The notes beneath the pieces are model-generated. The model worked only from the letters and a program-made list of their open reading frames with translations. It was not told the origin of the DNA and made no database searches. Made by a program: the position numbers and the translations under genes. Shown here one piece after another: positions 15,191 to 23,418 of a stretch of 64,000 nt of DNA (the stretch's first letter is position 1; every line of letters begins with the position of its first letter). The DNA lies in NCBI RefSeq assembly GCF_004193175.1, contig NZ_SAUH01000001.1:5179501-5243500 (forward strand), written 5' to 3'. Source of the DNA: Streptomyces sp. RFCAC02 (GTDB lineage: Bacteria; Actinomycetota; Actinomycetes; Streptomycetales; Streptomycetaceae).

Positions 15191-15800
15191 CCGCCCCCGG
15201 CCGCGTGCGCATCGCCGGAAGCCCTCGTATGAGTGGCGTGAACCTCTCCGGCACCCGGCGCGCGGCCATGCTCCGCCGCAGGAGCCCGAGATCGGCACCG
15301 TGCGTGCCGAGGTGGGCCAGGAGCGGCCGGTAACGGTCGGGGCGGTCGCGGACGAACTCCGTGGTCAGCCGCAGCTCCAGGCGCACACAGTCCACGGACC
15401 GACCGTCGCCGTCCACGGCGACACGGTGCCGCCAGGGGCCGGGACCCTGGGCTTCCCACCCGTCCTCGTCGCACGGCACCTCCGCCGTGCTGACCTCGAA
15501 GCGGACACCGTCCAGGAGGTGGCAGGCGAAGTACTGCCGGGAGACGCCGATCCATCGCGGCGCGCTCACGCGCGGCACGTCCGCCAGCGCCTCGGCGACG
15601 GCATCCACGTCCTGGCGTCTGCGGACCAGGACGTCGATGTCGCCCACCGGCACGTCGACGCCCTGCAGACACGCCGCCGCCGTGCCGACGACCCGGTACC
15701 GCAGTCCCGGAGCGGCGGCCCCGATGCGCTCGGCGCCGTCACGCAGCACCGCCTCCACTTCATGCCGATCGCGCAGCGGCCGGCTCCCCAGCATCCCCAT
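15156..15800 (-). CDS. nucleotidyltransferase-fold protein
   Basis: A 214-residue cytosolic protein. The N-terminal half has the nucleotidyltransferase-superfamily layout: YRVVGTAAACLQGVDVPVGD (about residues 35-54), then IDVLVRRR, where the two Asp of GDIDVLV match the metal-binding D-x-D. A third acidic strand (RFEVSTAEVP) follows. Such domains occur in kanamycin-type nucleotidyltransferases and AbiEii-like toxins, but no partner gene is present, so the substrate is unknown. ATG 15800 was used; ATG 15794 is possible. The C-terminus overlaps the convergent synthase gene. Confidence 0.6.
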   Translation of the reverse strand: MGMLGSRPLRDRHEVEAVLRDGAERIGAAAPGLRYRVVGTAAACLQGVDVPVGDIDVLVRRRQDVDAVAEALADVPRVSAPRWIGVSRQYFACHLLDGVRFEVSTAEVPCDEDGWEAQGPGPWRHRVAVDGDGRSVDCVRLELRLTTEFVRDRPDRYRPLLAHLGTHGADLGLLRRSMAARRVPERFTPLIRGLPAMRTRPGAVMPPEPLRRRP

Positions 15801-16244
15801 ACCGCCAGCATGCCCGGAGGGTCCGACACCCGGCGGCGCGAAGGTTCCGGAAGCGGCACCGAGCCGTTCCCCACCGGGCCGCCGTGAAAGGCTCGACTTG
15901 CGGCGCGAGACGGTTGTGCCATTCTGGACGCAGAAATGTCACCGCCGTGGATTCTCCGCGCGACTCCGTGAAATGGGCGGAACAATGGCGAATCAATTCT
16001 GCACCGCCGACAAATGAGGTCGGGCCGGTCCGCGGGGCGGCATTCGAATGGAGCGTTCGCTGACCGCCTGCAGCGCGGACCGCGTGGTTCCCGCCCGGGA
16101 AAGGTGCGGCGACATGGTGATATTGCCGCCGCAGGCCCTCTCCCGGAGCAGTCCGCGATGCCTGACGGCTTCCGCGCCACGGACTGCTTGTTCAGCCACG
16201 GTCGGCCCGGCATCGGCCCCGTGCACGAGCGAAAGAGGTCTCTC
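15801..16244. other. 444-bp intergenic region, no gene recognised
   Basis: Separates the nucleotidyltransferase-like gene (minus) from the neprosin gene (plus), so it must hold at least two promoters. The middle (15900-16020) is less GC-rich than its surroundings. A ten-codon ORF at 15985-16017 has no ribosome site and is not considered coding. No operator, repeat or RNA structure stood out. Confidence 0.4.
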
Positions 16245-17495
16245 ATGCCGGGTGAAATCTCCCCTCAGCCGTTCGACGCCTTTCTCGCGTCCGTCGCGTC
16301 GGCCACCTATGAAGAAGCCCGCCACCTGCCCGGCGCCGCCGTCGAGAGCGCCGACGCCTTCGACGAGATGAAGGCGTACCTCCTGGACCGCTACCGGGAC
16401 GTCGACGCCGTGGACAGCTACGTCGAGGCCGACGGCCAGGTCGCCGACTGCGTACCGGAGGAGACCCACCCGGCGGCCCGGCGCTGGGGATCCCTCGCCG
16501 CCGCACCGGCCGAAGGCCCGCCACAGGTCCCCGAACCCGACGGGCCGACGCCCCCCGACCCCCGCTCGCGCGGCATCGCCGGCACCCGGCCGCCGAGCGG
16601 GGAAGCGGCACGTCCGCTGCCCGCCGGCACCACGTCCCTGTACCGCACCACCCTGTCGACGCTGTGCCGCTTCCCGAACCTGGCGACGTTCTCGGCGAAG
16701 GACTGGCCCGCCGGTCCTCCGGGATTCGCCTCGACCGCCCGCATGGACAACCTGCCGAGACGGTACGCGACCGGTGAGCAGGACCTGGATTGCCTGGGCG
16801 GATCGAGCAGGGTCAACGTCTGGAGTCCGTTCATCGTGCCCACCTTCCAGGGCACGTTCAGCCAGCAGTGGTACAGCGCGGGCCACGGCGGCACGCTCCT
16901 GCAGACCGTGGAGTGCGGCTGGCACGTGGACCACACGCTCTACGGCGACACCGCCCCTCACCTGTTCGTCTTCGCGACCCGGGACAACTACGAGGACGGC
17001 GACTCCTTCTACAACCTGGACCACGGCGTCTTCCAGCCCGTCGCCAACCCGTATGTGAAGCCGGGTGCCAAGCTGCTGGCCTCCCAGTCCGGCGGCACCC
17101 AGATCGAGTACAAGATGGGCTTCTACCTCACTGACCAGCGGTGGTGGTTCTACTTCGACGACCAGCCGATCGGCTGCATCCCCGTCTCCTGGTTCAACGG
17201 TGGCCCCCTGACCAACGGAGCCACCCGGGCCAAGTTCGGCGGCGAGGCGGCGTCCGGCCTCGCCCTGTGGCCGCCCATGGGCTCGGGCCAGCACGCCTCG
17301 GCCGGCTTCGGCAGGGCCGCCTACCAGCGCGCCGTGGCGGTCAACCCGGCGAGCGGCGGAGCCGTCTACGCCAACCTGGCCGATTCGGGCTCGGTCACCG
17401 GTTCCTGCTATTCGATCGAGATCACCAACAACTCATCGTCCTACGACTGGGGCACCTACGCCTTCTTCGGCGGCCCGGGCGGAACGCCCTGCTGA
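16245..17495 (+). CDS. neprosin-family (DUF239) putative glutamic endopeptidase
   Basis: A 416-residue protein with a C-terminal neprosin domain (PF03080, about residues 190-416). Neprosins are glutamic prolyl endopeptidases. Candidate catalytic Glu residues are in TVECGWHVDHTLYGD (matching the plant E-x-G-W motif) and in AKFGGEAASG. Other conserved blocks are SQQWYSAG, LFVFATRDNYEDGDSFYNLD and YLTDQRWWFYFDDQPIGC. The N-terminal about 190 residues look like a pro-region with a Pro-rich linker. Unexpectedly, no signal peptide is seen from ATG 16245, which has AAAGAGG upstream. It is monocistronic, between a nucleotidyltransferase-like gene and a kinase. Confidence 0.8.
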   Translation: MPGEISPQPFDAFLASVASATYEEARHLPGAAVESADAFDEMKAYLLDRYRDVDAVDSYVEADGQVADCVPEETHPAARRWGSLAAAPAEGPPQVPEPDGPTPPDPRSRGIAGTRPPSGEAARPLPAGTTSLYRTTLSTLCRFPNLATFSAKDWPAGPPGFASTARMDNLPRRYATGEQDLDCLGGSSRVNVWSPFIVPTFQGTFSQQWYSAGHGGTLLQTVECGWHVDHTLYGDTAPHLFVFATRDNYEDGDSFYNLDHGVFQPVANPYVKPGAKLLASQSGGTQIEYKMGFYLTDQRWWFYFDDQPIGCIPVSWFNGGPLTNGATRAKFGGEAASGLALWPPMGSGQHASAGFGRAAYQRAVAVNPASGGAVYANLADSGSVTGSCYSIEITNNSSSYDWGTYAFFGGPGGTPC

Positions 17496-17554
17496 GCCCT
17501 CCCGCTCCCGCGGCACCGGTGACCGCGTGAGAACGGGCTGCCAGACTGCGTGCC

Positions 17555-18475
17555 GTGGCAGAAGAGATGAGCGGGACGCCGAACGTGGACCCCGTTCCCG
17601 AGCGTTTCCCCGCGGACGCCGCGCTGGTACGGCGGTTGGTCTCCGCCCAGTCCCCGCGGTGGGCCGGCCTGCCGGTGCGGCCCGTCGCCGAAGAGGGCTG
17701 GGACAACCGGACGTTCCGCCTCGGGAGCGACATGTCGGTGCGGCTGCCCAGCGCGGCGGCGTACGCGGAGGCCGTCGACAAGGAACACCGGTGGCTGCCC
17801 GTCCTCGCCCGACGCCTGCCGTTGCGCATCCCCGTTCCCCTGGCCAAGGGCGCGCCCGGTGAGGGCTATCCCCACGCGTGGTCGGTGTACCGGTGGCTGA
17901 GCGGTGAGCCCGCGAGCAGGGAGAACATCGCCGATCCCGTCCGGTTCGCCGGCTCACTCGCCGCGTTCCTGGCCGCTCTTCGGCGCGTCGACCCGGTCGG
18001 CGGTCCGGCGCCGGGGCAGCACAACTGGTTCAGGGGCGGGCCGCTCCTCACCTACGACGGCGAGGTGCGGCGGGCGCTCGGGGCACTGGCCGGGCGGGTG
18101 CGCGCCGATGCCGTCGCCGAGGTCTGGCGGTGCGCGGTGCGGGCGCCCTGGGACGGCCGGCCGGTCTGGTTCCACGGCGACGTGGCGCCGGGCAACCTCC
18201 TGGTGCGGGACGGGGAGTTGACCGCCGTCATCGATTTCGGCACGTGCGGCGTCGGGGACCCCGCCTGCGACCTGACGATCGCGTGGACCCTGCTGTCGGG
18301 AGAGAGCCGCACTGCGCTCCGCGACGGCCTGTCGGCGGACCCGGCGCTGTGGGCGCGGGGACGCGGCTGGGCGCTCTGGAAAGCCCTGACCACGTGGGCC
18401 GGTGCGCTGCGCTCCGGAGGGGGCGACGCGGCGGCGGCGCGACACGTCGTCGATCAACTCATCGCCGAGACCTGA
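17555..18475 (+). CDS. aminoglycoside phosphotransferase-family kinase
   Basis: A 306-residue protein-kinase-like small-molecule phosphotransferase. The catalytic loop is WFHGDVAPGNLLVRDGE (about residues 209-225), with the Asp base and the Asn. The Mg-binding segment is AVIDFGTCGVGDPACDL. The N-lobe begins EGWDNRTFRLGSDMSVRLP. It resembles the APH family found widely in Streptomyces, many members of which phosphorylate antibiotics or metabolites; the real substrate cannot be inferred. GTG 17555 was used, with ATG 17567 an alternative. No operon partner is evident, since the next gene is convergent. Confidence 0.85.
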   Translation: MAEEMSGTPNVDPVPERFPADAALVRRLVSAQSPRWAGLPVRPVAEEGWDNRTFRLGSDMSVRLPSAAAYAEAVDKEHRWLPVLARRLPLRIPVPLAKGAPGEGYPHAWSVYRWLSGEPASRENIADPVRFAGSLAAFLAALRRVDPVGGPAPGQHNWFRGGPLLTYDGEVRRALGALAGRVRADAVAEVWRCAVRAPWDGRPVWFHGDVAPGNLLVRDGELTAVIDFGTCGVGDPACDLTIAWTLLSGESRTALRDGLSADPALWARGRGWALWKALTTWAGALRSGGGDAAAARHVVDQLIAET

Positions 18476-18554
18476 GACTCCGCGAGCGAAGACGCCGATC
18501 TGCCGGTCCGGACATGAACAGCCGCGTGAGCGTCACCAGGGGTGTTCATGGCAG

Positions 18555-19163
18555 TCATGAGGGTGATGCGCCGCCTCCGCCGGTCGCTGTGGCGCTCTGG
18601 ACGCAGACGCGGAGGAGGGCGCGGCGCTGGTCATGTACGGCATCGGGTTCTTGACTGCTGGCCGCGTACACGTTGCTGACCGGTGACCAGGCCATGGACA
18701 TGGCGATGACCATGGCCATGATGTCGAACGGGTCACCTGCGCGGACCCGCCCGGCGGCCTGGGCCTCGGCGATGGCCGCGAGCTTGCGGTCGTCGTAGTG
18801 CTGGTGGGTCTCGACGAGGTGCCCGGCGGGCCGGCGCTCCAGTCGTGCCCAGGTCGCCAGCCGGATGAGGTCGGGGCGGCGCAGGTACTCGTCGTAGAGG
18901 CGGACGGCCCACTCCGCGAGATCGTCGGCGTCGATGGGCACGACGTTGGTGATGCGTTCCAGCGAGCCGAGGAAGATCGCATCGAAGAGTCGTTCTTTGT
19001 CGCCGAAGTAGCCGTAGAGCTGTGCCTTGTTCGTGCGCGCTGCCGTCACGATGCGTGCGATGCGCGCCCCGGCGATGCCGTGCTGGGCGAACTCTTCGGT
19101 GGCCGCGTCCAGGATGCGCCGGTAGGTCGCGGCGCCTCGCGAGGTCTGGGGCTGTTCCGGCAT
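18555..19163 (-). CDS. TetR-family repressor
   Basis: A 202-residue TetR/AcrR regulator. The N-terminal helix-turn-helix runs from YRRILDAATEEFAQHGIAG to TNKAQLYGYFGDKERLFDAI (residues 14-63), and the C-terminal ligand domain is divergent. It is divergent from a zinc alcohol dehydrogenase across a 93-bp spacer holding two related palindromic sites (19175-19196 and 19230-19246), so it very probably represses that gene and itself. The inducer is presumably an aldehyde or alcohol handled by the dehydrogenase; this is inference. Confidence 0.9.
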   Translation of the reverse strand: MPEQPQTSRGAATYRRILDAATEEFAQHGIAGARIARIVTAARTNKAQLYGYFGDKERLFDAIFLGSLERITNVVPIDADDLAEWAVRLYDEYLRRPDLIRLATWARLERRPAGHLVETHQHYDDRKLAAIAEAQAAGRVRAGDPFDIMAMVIAMSMAWSPVSNVYAASSQEPDAVHDQRRALLRVCVQSATATGGGGASPS

Positions 19164-19174
19164 GCCCGCAGCCT

Positions 19175-19246
19175 ACCGAACAGAACAGTCGGTTTGCCTT
19201 GAGGTGCGGCTGTGTCTAGTCTTCGATAGACCGAACAGTCTGTTTG
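19175..19246. promoter_or_regulatory. two TetR-type operator sites
   Basis: Site 1 (19175-19196) begins ACCGAACAGAACAGTCGGT. Site 2 (19230-19246) is ACCGAACAGTCTGTTTG, with the palindrome AACAG-T-CTGTT. Site 1 has the same arms but with the five bases AACAG duplicated in the middle. Both lie between the divergent TetR and alcohol dehydrogenase genes. Site 2 ends 10 bases before the dehydrogenase start and overlaps its leader. Confidence 0.6.
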
Positions 19247-19256
19247 AGGAGTGGGT

Positions 19257-20297
19257 GTGCGAACGACCACCGGATGGCGGGCGGCCGGCCCGACGGGGCT
19301 GCGGCGCACGTCGCTGGAGCGCCGTGACCTGCGCCCGGACGACATCGCGGTGCAGGTCGACTACTGCGGCGTGTGCCACAGCGATCTGCACGCCCTGCAC
19401 GCCTACGGCCGGCACACGAAAGCGCCCCTGGTGCCCGGTCACGAATTCACCGGTGTGGTGATCGAGGCCGGCCCCGAGGTGACCACCTTCTCGGTCGGTG
19501 ACCGCGTCGCGGTGGGCAATATCGTCGACTCCTGCGGCGCGTGCGCCATGTGCGAAGCCGGACAGGAGAATTTCTGCCACTCCTTCCCGACCCTGACCTA
19601 CGGCGGCACCGACCGGCAGGACGGGTCGACCACCCTGGGCGGCTACTCCCGCGAGTACGTCGTGCGCGACACCTTCGCCTACCCGCTCCCCTCCGGCCTC
19701 GACCCGGCCGCCGCCGCCTCGCTGATGTGCGCCGGCGTCACCGTCTGGGAACCTCTGCGCTCCCTCGGCGTGGGCCCCGGCAGTCGCGTCGCCGTGGCCG
19801 GGCTCGGCGGCCTGGGCCACCTCGCGGTCAAGATGGCCGTGGCACTCGGCGCCACCACGACCGTCATCAGCCGCACCCGCGACAAGCGCGACGACGCCCG
19901 CAGGCTCGGCGCTCACGACTTCATCGACTCCACTGACAGCCGGCAGATGGCCACGGCACGCGACACCTTCGACGTCGTCATCGACACCATTTCCGCCTCT
20001 CACGACCTGGCCCCGTATCTGAAGCTGGTGGCGATGGACGGCACTCTCAGCCTCCTCGGGTACTTGGGCCCCGTCACCGTCGAGGTCACGGACCTGCTCA
20101 TCGGCCGCAAGAAGCTCAGTTCCGCGGGGAGCGGAGGACGCCTGGCGACAGCCGAGATGCTCCAGTTCTGCGCCGACAGCAGCGTCGCCGCCGACATCGA
20201 GATACTCCCGTCGTCACAGGTGGGCACGGCGCTCGACCGTCTCCGGCGAAAGGACGTCCGCTACCGATTCGTGCTCGACATGTCCGACCTGGACTGA
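19257..20297 (+). CDS. zinc-dependent alcohol dehydrogenase (CAD/YahK type)
   Basis: A 346-residue medium-chain NAD(P)H-dependent alcohol/aldehyde reductase. The catalytic zinc site is formed by Cys in YCGVCHSDLHALHA and the HE pair in VPGHEFTGVV. The structural zinc site is CGACAMCEAGQENFC. The Rossmann motif VAVAGLGGLGHLAVKMAVAL is typical of the cinnamyl-alcohol/YahK subgroup. GTG 19257 was chosen over 19251 because GAGGA is then 6 bases upstream rather than abutting. It is controlled in all likelihood by the divergent TetR gene. Confidence 0.92.
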   Translation: MRTTTGWRAAGPTGLRRTSLERRDLRPDDIAVQVDYCGVCHSDLHALHAYGRHTKAPLVPGHEFTGVVIEAGPEVTTFSVGDRVAVGNIVDSCGACAMCEAGQENFCHSFPTLTYGGTDRQDGSTTLGGYSREYVVRDTFAYPLPSGLDPAAAASLMCAGVTVWEPLRSLGVGPGSRVAVAGLGGLGHLAVKMAVALGATTTVISRTRDKRDDARRLGAHDFIDSTDSRQMATARDTFDVVIDTISASHDLAPYLKLVAMDGTLSLLGYLGPVTVEVTDLLIGRKKLSSAGSGGRLATAEMLQFCADSSVAADIEILPSSQVGTALDRLRRKDVRYRFVLDMSDLD

Positions 20298-20517
20298 AGA
20301 GACAGTCGGCCGGGCCGTGGCGTGCGGGCCGCGCGTGGCTCGGGCACTCCGGCCCTCTCACGCCCGAGCAGGTGGCTACGGCGGCGGTGTCGACCTCGAC
20401 GTGGTCCGCCCGTGGTGGTCGCTGCGGATCCGCTGGCGGTCCGAGCACGGCTTCGACCCGTTCGCACCGGGCTGCGAGGTCGACATCTTGAGATCCCGCA
20501 TGTGAGACCGCCGCGAC

Positions 20518-21450
20518 TCAGGCGGCCGGCCAGTTCCGGCCGGCCGTCACCTCGCGGGCGACACGGTGCCACTCGGCCTCCCCACCCGGCAGCGGCCAGG
20601 CCCACGTGGGCTGTTGCGCGGTCTCCAGATCGTGGAGGCTGCGGGCGAGCTGCGGGCCGGCGATCGCCGCGCCGTCCGGGACGGTGGGGCCGTGGACGGC
20701 GCGCAGCCGGGCCAAGCGCGCCAGTTCGGACTCGTACAGGCTCACGGCGTCATCGACACGCCCGGCCAGCTCGTCACGCGGCATCGTGCGGTGCAACTGC
20801 AGCAGCGGGGGCTCCACGGACTCGGCGATCGCCGCGGCGAGCCGCGCGTGACCGTCCAGGATCAGGTGGCAGTCCAGGCCGCTGACCCACCACAGCAGCA
20901 CAGGTGGGAGCGTCCCTTCACGGGCCTGCTTCCGGTACGCCTTCACCCGGCCGTCGTCGGCGTCGGGCATCGGCCGGAGCGGCAGGATCTCCCACGAACC
21001 CGAGTGCAGGAACCAGTCGATGTACCCGTCCGGATGCCCCTCGACGAGCATCGAGCCCCAGTACTCGGCGTGCGATGTGTCGGCGTGACGCCAGCGCGGG
21101 AGCGGGCTGTCGGACGTGAGCAGCCAGCGGCCCTCGTGCACCGGGCTGTCCGGCGAGTCGAGGACGTACCGGGCGAAACGGTGCGCCCACCGCTCCGGGC
21201 TCCCCGCCAGGGCACGCCCCGTGTCGGCGCGGAGCGGCGGGACGAAGGAGCGGTACCCGTCTGTGCGCCAGTAATCGACGCCGCCCAAGTGCTCGTCCAC
21301 GACGGCGAGCAGCACGGGCCGCGACTCCTGGGAGAGGAGCAGACGACGCCCCGCGCTGGACACGCACAACCCCGGCCGGGGACGCCCCCGTACGTCGAGG
21401 GACAGCCCCACCCACGTGCCGTCCGCCCGCGTGACATCGCTGCACCGCAT
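20518..21450 (-). CDS. hypothetical protein with a ParB-like DGHARL motif
   Basis: A 310-residue protein of unknown function with no signal or membrane segment. It starts with a beta-rich part (WVGLSLDVRGRPRPGLCVSS). In the second half the stretch LDCHLILDGHARLAAAIAES (about residues 199-218) resembles the DGHHRL-type nucleotide-binding motif of ParB/sulfiredoxin-fold proteins. It ends in an Arg-rich helical tail. It may be an ORF in a recombination or kinase context, but nothing nearby supports one role. It is a single gene facing the 3-prime end of the alcohol dehydrogenase. Confidence 0.55.
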   Translation of the reverse strand: MRCSDVTRADGTWVGLSLDVRGRPRPGLCVSSAGRRLLLSQESRPVLLAVVDEHLGGVDYWRTDGYRSFVPPLRADTGRALAGSPERWAHRFARYVLDSPDSPVHEGRWLLTSDSPLPRWRHADTSHAEYWGSMLVEGHPDGYIDWFLHSGSWEILPLRPMPDADDGRVKAYRKQAREGTLPPVLLWWVSGLDCHLILDGHARLAAAIAESVEPPLLQLHRTMPRDELAGRVDDAVSLYESELARLARLRAVHGPTVPDGAAIAGPQLARSLHDLETAQQPTWAWPLPGGEAEWHRVAREVTAGRNWPAA

Positions 21451-21639
21451 GACGGAAGCCTAGGAGCCACCGCTACCTGGGCGTTCGCTCGGATGGGCGA
21501 TGGTGTGCACCGCCAGGTGCGTCGCACGCCCTTGTCCAGCTCGGCACGACGATTGAGCGCGGGGCCACCGGCGGCGATGCGCCAGCAGGACCGGCCGATG
21601 CGCCGGGCCGCGTTCCCGACGGTCGCGAGTGCCGAACCA

Positions 21640-22212
21640 TCAGTCCTTGCGTCCGATCTGCAACGCCCGCGCGCGTTCCCCGGAATTCTGCGGGTGAAGA
21701 CGCTCGGCCAGGCAGTGCCGGTGGGAGATGATCGTGTGACTCCCCGGACCGTCGTTGCTCCGTGAGTCCAGGACGAGGCCGTCTCCTCCCGGGCTCAGCG
21801 TGACCCCGTCGCCGCAGAAGCCGCAGGGCCGGACCAGTGATTCCAGGTCGGCGGGGCGGATGCTGAGCCGTACCGATACCGGTGGGTGCCAGCGGCGGAT
21901 CCGCTCGATGACCGCGTCGACTTCCGCGCCGATGGGCGGGAAGAGGGCGAGCAGTTCGTCGTGACTGCTCGTCGTACGGGAGAACTGCGCGATCATGTCG
22001 ATGGAGGCCGAGAAGCCGGCGTTCTCGTGACCGTCGATCTCGACGAGCACGCCCCACGGATGATGGCTGAGGACCCTGGCTCGGACCTTCTGCCCGGGCA
22101 TGAGCCCCAGGCTTCCCGTCTCGAACCTGTCCATGATTCCCCGTTCCCCGGCTGAACAAGCCGCGTCCGCCAGTTCGTCCCTGAGTGTGTCGTCGATGAG
22201 CGTGCCACTCAT
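21640..22212 (-). CDS. S1-like OB-fold protein with C-terminal zinc-site residues
   Basis: A 190-residue cytosolic protein. Residues 36-105 read as an S1-like OB fold: LMPGQKVRARVLSHHPWGVL, then VEIDGHENAGFSASID and a second GAEVDAVIERI strand. The C-terminal part has CGFCGDG about 20 residues before HTIISHRHC, a possible CxxC...H...C metal site. Binding to RNA or ribosomes is possible, but no specific partner is visible. It is a lone gene. The start ATG 22212 is near a small membrane protein gene of opposite strand. Confidence 0.5.
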   Translation of the reverse strand: MSGTLIDDTLRDELADAACSAGERGIMDRFETGSLGLMPGQKVRARVLSHHPWGVLVEIDGHENAGFSASIDMIAQFSRTTSSHDELLALFPPIGAEVDAVIERIRRWHPPVSVRLSIRPADLESLVRPCGFCGDGVTLSPGGDGLVLDSRSNDGPGSHTIISHRHCLAERLHPQNSGERARALQIGRKD

Positions 22213-22428
22213 GGGCCCGATCCGAGCAGGCGGGGCGCCATCGTGGCCATGGCGGCGTCCCGTTCATGCGGTGGGCAACGGGGGGAGGTCCGAGTCGGTC
22301 TGCAACGAACGGTGCAGTGGGGTTGGTTCCTCGGGCTGACGAGACGCCGACCGGCCCTTCCTACGCTGAGACCGGACCCGGGACCGTGCCACGAGCGACC
22401 GGGCCTGACCGACGGGAGACGTGCGCCA

Positions 22429-22626
22429 ATGAGCCCTGCGACCAAGAACCTGGCTGAAGGAGCCGTTACCCTCCTCGTCGGCTTGGCATTGAGATTGTTC
22501 GCCGGAGGGGTGGACACACCGGTCGTCAGCCTCACCAAGGTGGGAGTCGTTCTCATGGTGCTCGGCGGTGTCCTGATATGCGCGGGCCTCTTCCACACGG
22601 CCAGAGCCACAGGCACGCGGCGCTGA
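22429..22626 (+). CDS. small two-TM membrane protein (DUF5708-like)
   Basis: 65 residues with two hydrophobic helices: AVTLLVGLALRLFAGG (about residues 12-27) and LTKVGVVLMVLGGVLICAGL (about 35-54), joined by VDTPVVS. Short membrane proteins of this pattern (KNL-EG...GGV..PVV.LTKVGVV) occur throughout Streptomyces and are, as I recall, called DUF5708. ATG 22429 has GGGAG about 9 bases upstream. It converges on the small HTH gene that ends at 22674. Function unknown. Confidence 0.6.
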   Translation: MSPATKNLAEGAVTLLVGLALRLFAGGVDTPVVSLTKVGVVLMVLGGVLICAGLFHTARATGTRR

Positions 22627-22673
22627 GCACTGGGCGGGGCATGGCGCCCGCGTTCGTGGTGCCGTCCGTCCGC

Positions 22674-22895
22674 TCAGGTCCCGCGCTTCCGGCGGATCGC
22701 GAAGGCCTCGGCCTGGGTGCGGCGTTGGATGCCCCAGGTGTCGAGGCGGGTGGTCAGCCATGTGCTGGAGACGCCCCAGCGGCGGCAGAGGGAGTTGAGG
22801 CTTTCGCCGTCGAGGTAGGCGGCGATGATCTCCTCCTTGCTTTCCTCGGCGGCGGTACGGAGGGCCTGGCGGAGGCGGGTGCGGGCGCTGACCAT
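22674..22895 (-). CDS. 73-residue helix-turn-helix protein
   Basis: A short basic protein with an HTH core: EEIIAAYLDGESLNSLCRRW (about residues 21-40), then GVSSTWLTTRLDTWGI. The pattern, a DGES-type turn followed by a recognition helix, resembles resolvase- or homeodomain-like HTHs. ATG 22895 is preceded by a textbook AAGGAG 8 bases upstream. It is the last gene of a four-gene run that starts with an ATPase-like gene at 23837 and lies 26 bases after its neighbour. A DNA-binding role is likely; the target is unknown. Confidence 0.65.
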   Translation of the reverse strand: MVSARTRLRQALRTAAEESKEEIIAAYLDGESLNSLCRRWGVSSTWLTTRLDTWGIQRRTQAEAFAIRRKRGT

Positions 22896-22921
22896 CGCGG
22901 GTCTCCTTGTCGATACGGGAG

Positions 22922-23293
22922 TCAGAGGGGTGGGAGGGTGGCGAGGAGCATCTCGACGGCGCTCTCGGGGTCCTCGATGGCCCAGGAGCAGCGGGGGATG
23001 TGGCCGGCGTAGAGGGTGCAGAACTCCTCTTCCGGCCCGGCGGACGCATCGTTTCCGGTGTCGCAGTCGGGCAGGACGTGGAAGCGGACTTCGGAGTCGG
23101 TGTCGGCCCAGGCGGCCCAGACGGCTTCGTCGCGGGAGCCGGGGCGTTCGGCGGCGAAAGCCATGTGCTCGTGGTCCGGCGGGTGTTCGGCCAGCTCGCA
23201 CCTGACGACCCGCGCGGGCGCGTCGAGGGGGAGGAGGAGGAACGACGGCGGCAGGCGTACCCGCCGTCCGCACACGAACTGCGGCCCGCTCAC
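22922..23293 (-). CDS. hypothetical acidic protein in whiJ/abaA-like operon
   Basis: About 123 residues, no signal peptide, not recognised. It has a basic N-terminal strand region (FVCGRRVRLPPSFLLLPL) and an acidic C-terminal half with three scattered Cys and repeated Glu/Asp. GTG 23293 lies in a GTGA overlap with the membrane-peptide gene upstream, and the HTH gene follows 26 bases downstream, so it is certainly in the same operon. Coding is supported by tight packing on both sides rather than by homology. Confidence 0.5.
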   Translation of the reverse strand: MSGPQFVCGRRVRLPPSFLLLPLDAPARVVRCELAEHPPDHEHMAFAAERPGSRDEAVWAAWADTDSEVRFHVLPDCDTGNDASAGPEEEFCTLYAGHIPRCSWAIEDPESAVEMLLATLPPL

Positions 23294-23418
23294 GACGGCC
23301 CCTCGTCCGCCGACGCCCCCAGCGTGCGCACGATCCACAGCAGCAGGCCCCACATTCCCGGCAGCGCCCCGGCCGCGACGAACGCCACCACCGCCAGCAC
23401 CTGCCCGAGGACGGTCAC
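23290..23418 (-). CDS. 42-residue membrane peptide
   Basis: A very short protein with one long hydrophobic segment (VLAVVAFVAAGALPGMWGLL, about residues 8-27), then an amphipathic tail ending in Ser/Asp/Glu. GTG 23418 overlaps the ATPase stop (GTGA), and its own stop overlaps the next GTG. Such coupling on both ends is the main evidence that it is translated. Function unknown; a membrane tether or signalling peptide for the ATPase is conceivable. Confidence 0.45.
   Translation of the reverse strand: MTVLGQVLAVVAFVAAGALPGMWGLLLWIVRTLGASADEGPS

Noticed and set aside
15985..16017. A ten-codon ORF reading MANQFCTADK before the neprosin gene
   Set aside because: Too short, no ribosome site and no resemblance to the HVDL leader peptides.
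13545..17495. A natural-product biosynthetic gene cluster around the oxoamine synthase and neprosin genes
   Set aside because: No carrier protein, synthetase, RiPP precursor or dedicated exporter is nearby, so two unrelated loci are more likely.
20317..20505. A 62-codon plus-strand ORF after the alcohol dehydrogenase
   Set aside because: No ribosome site, no homologue recognised and no operon support; it could be a remnant, but the evidence is too thin to annotate.
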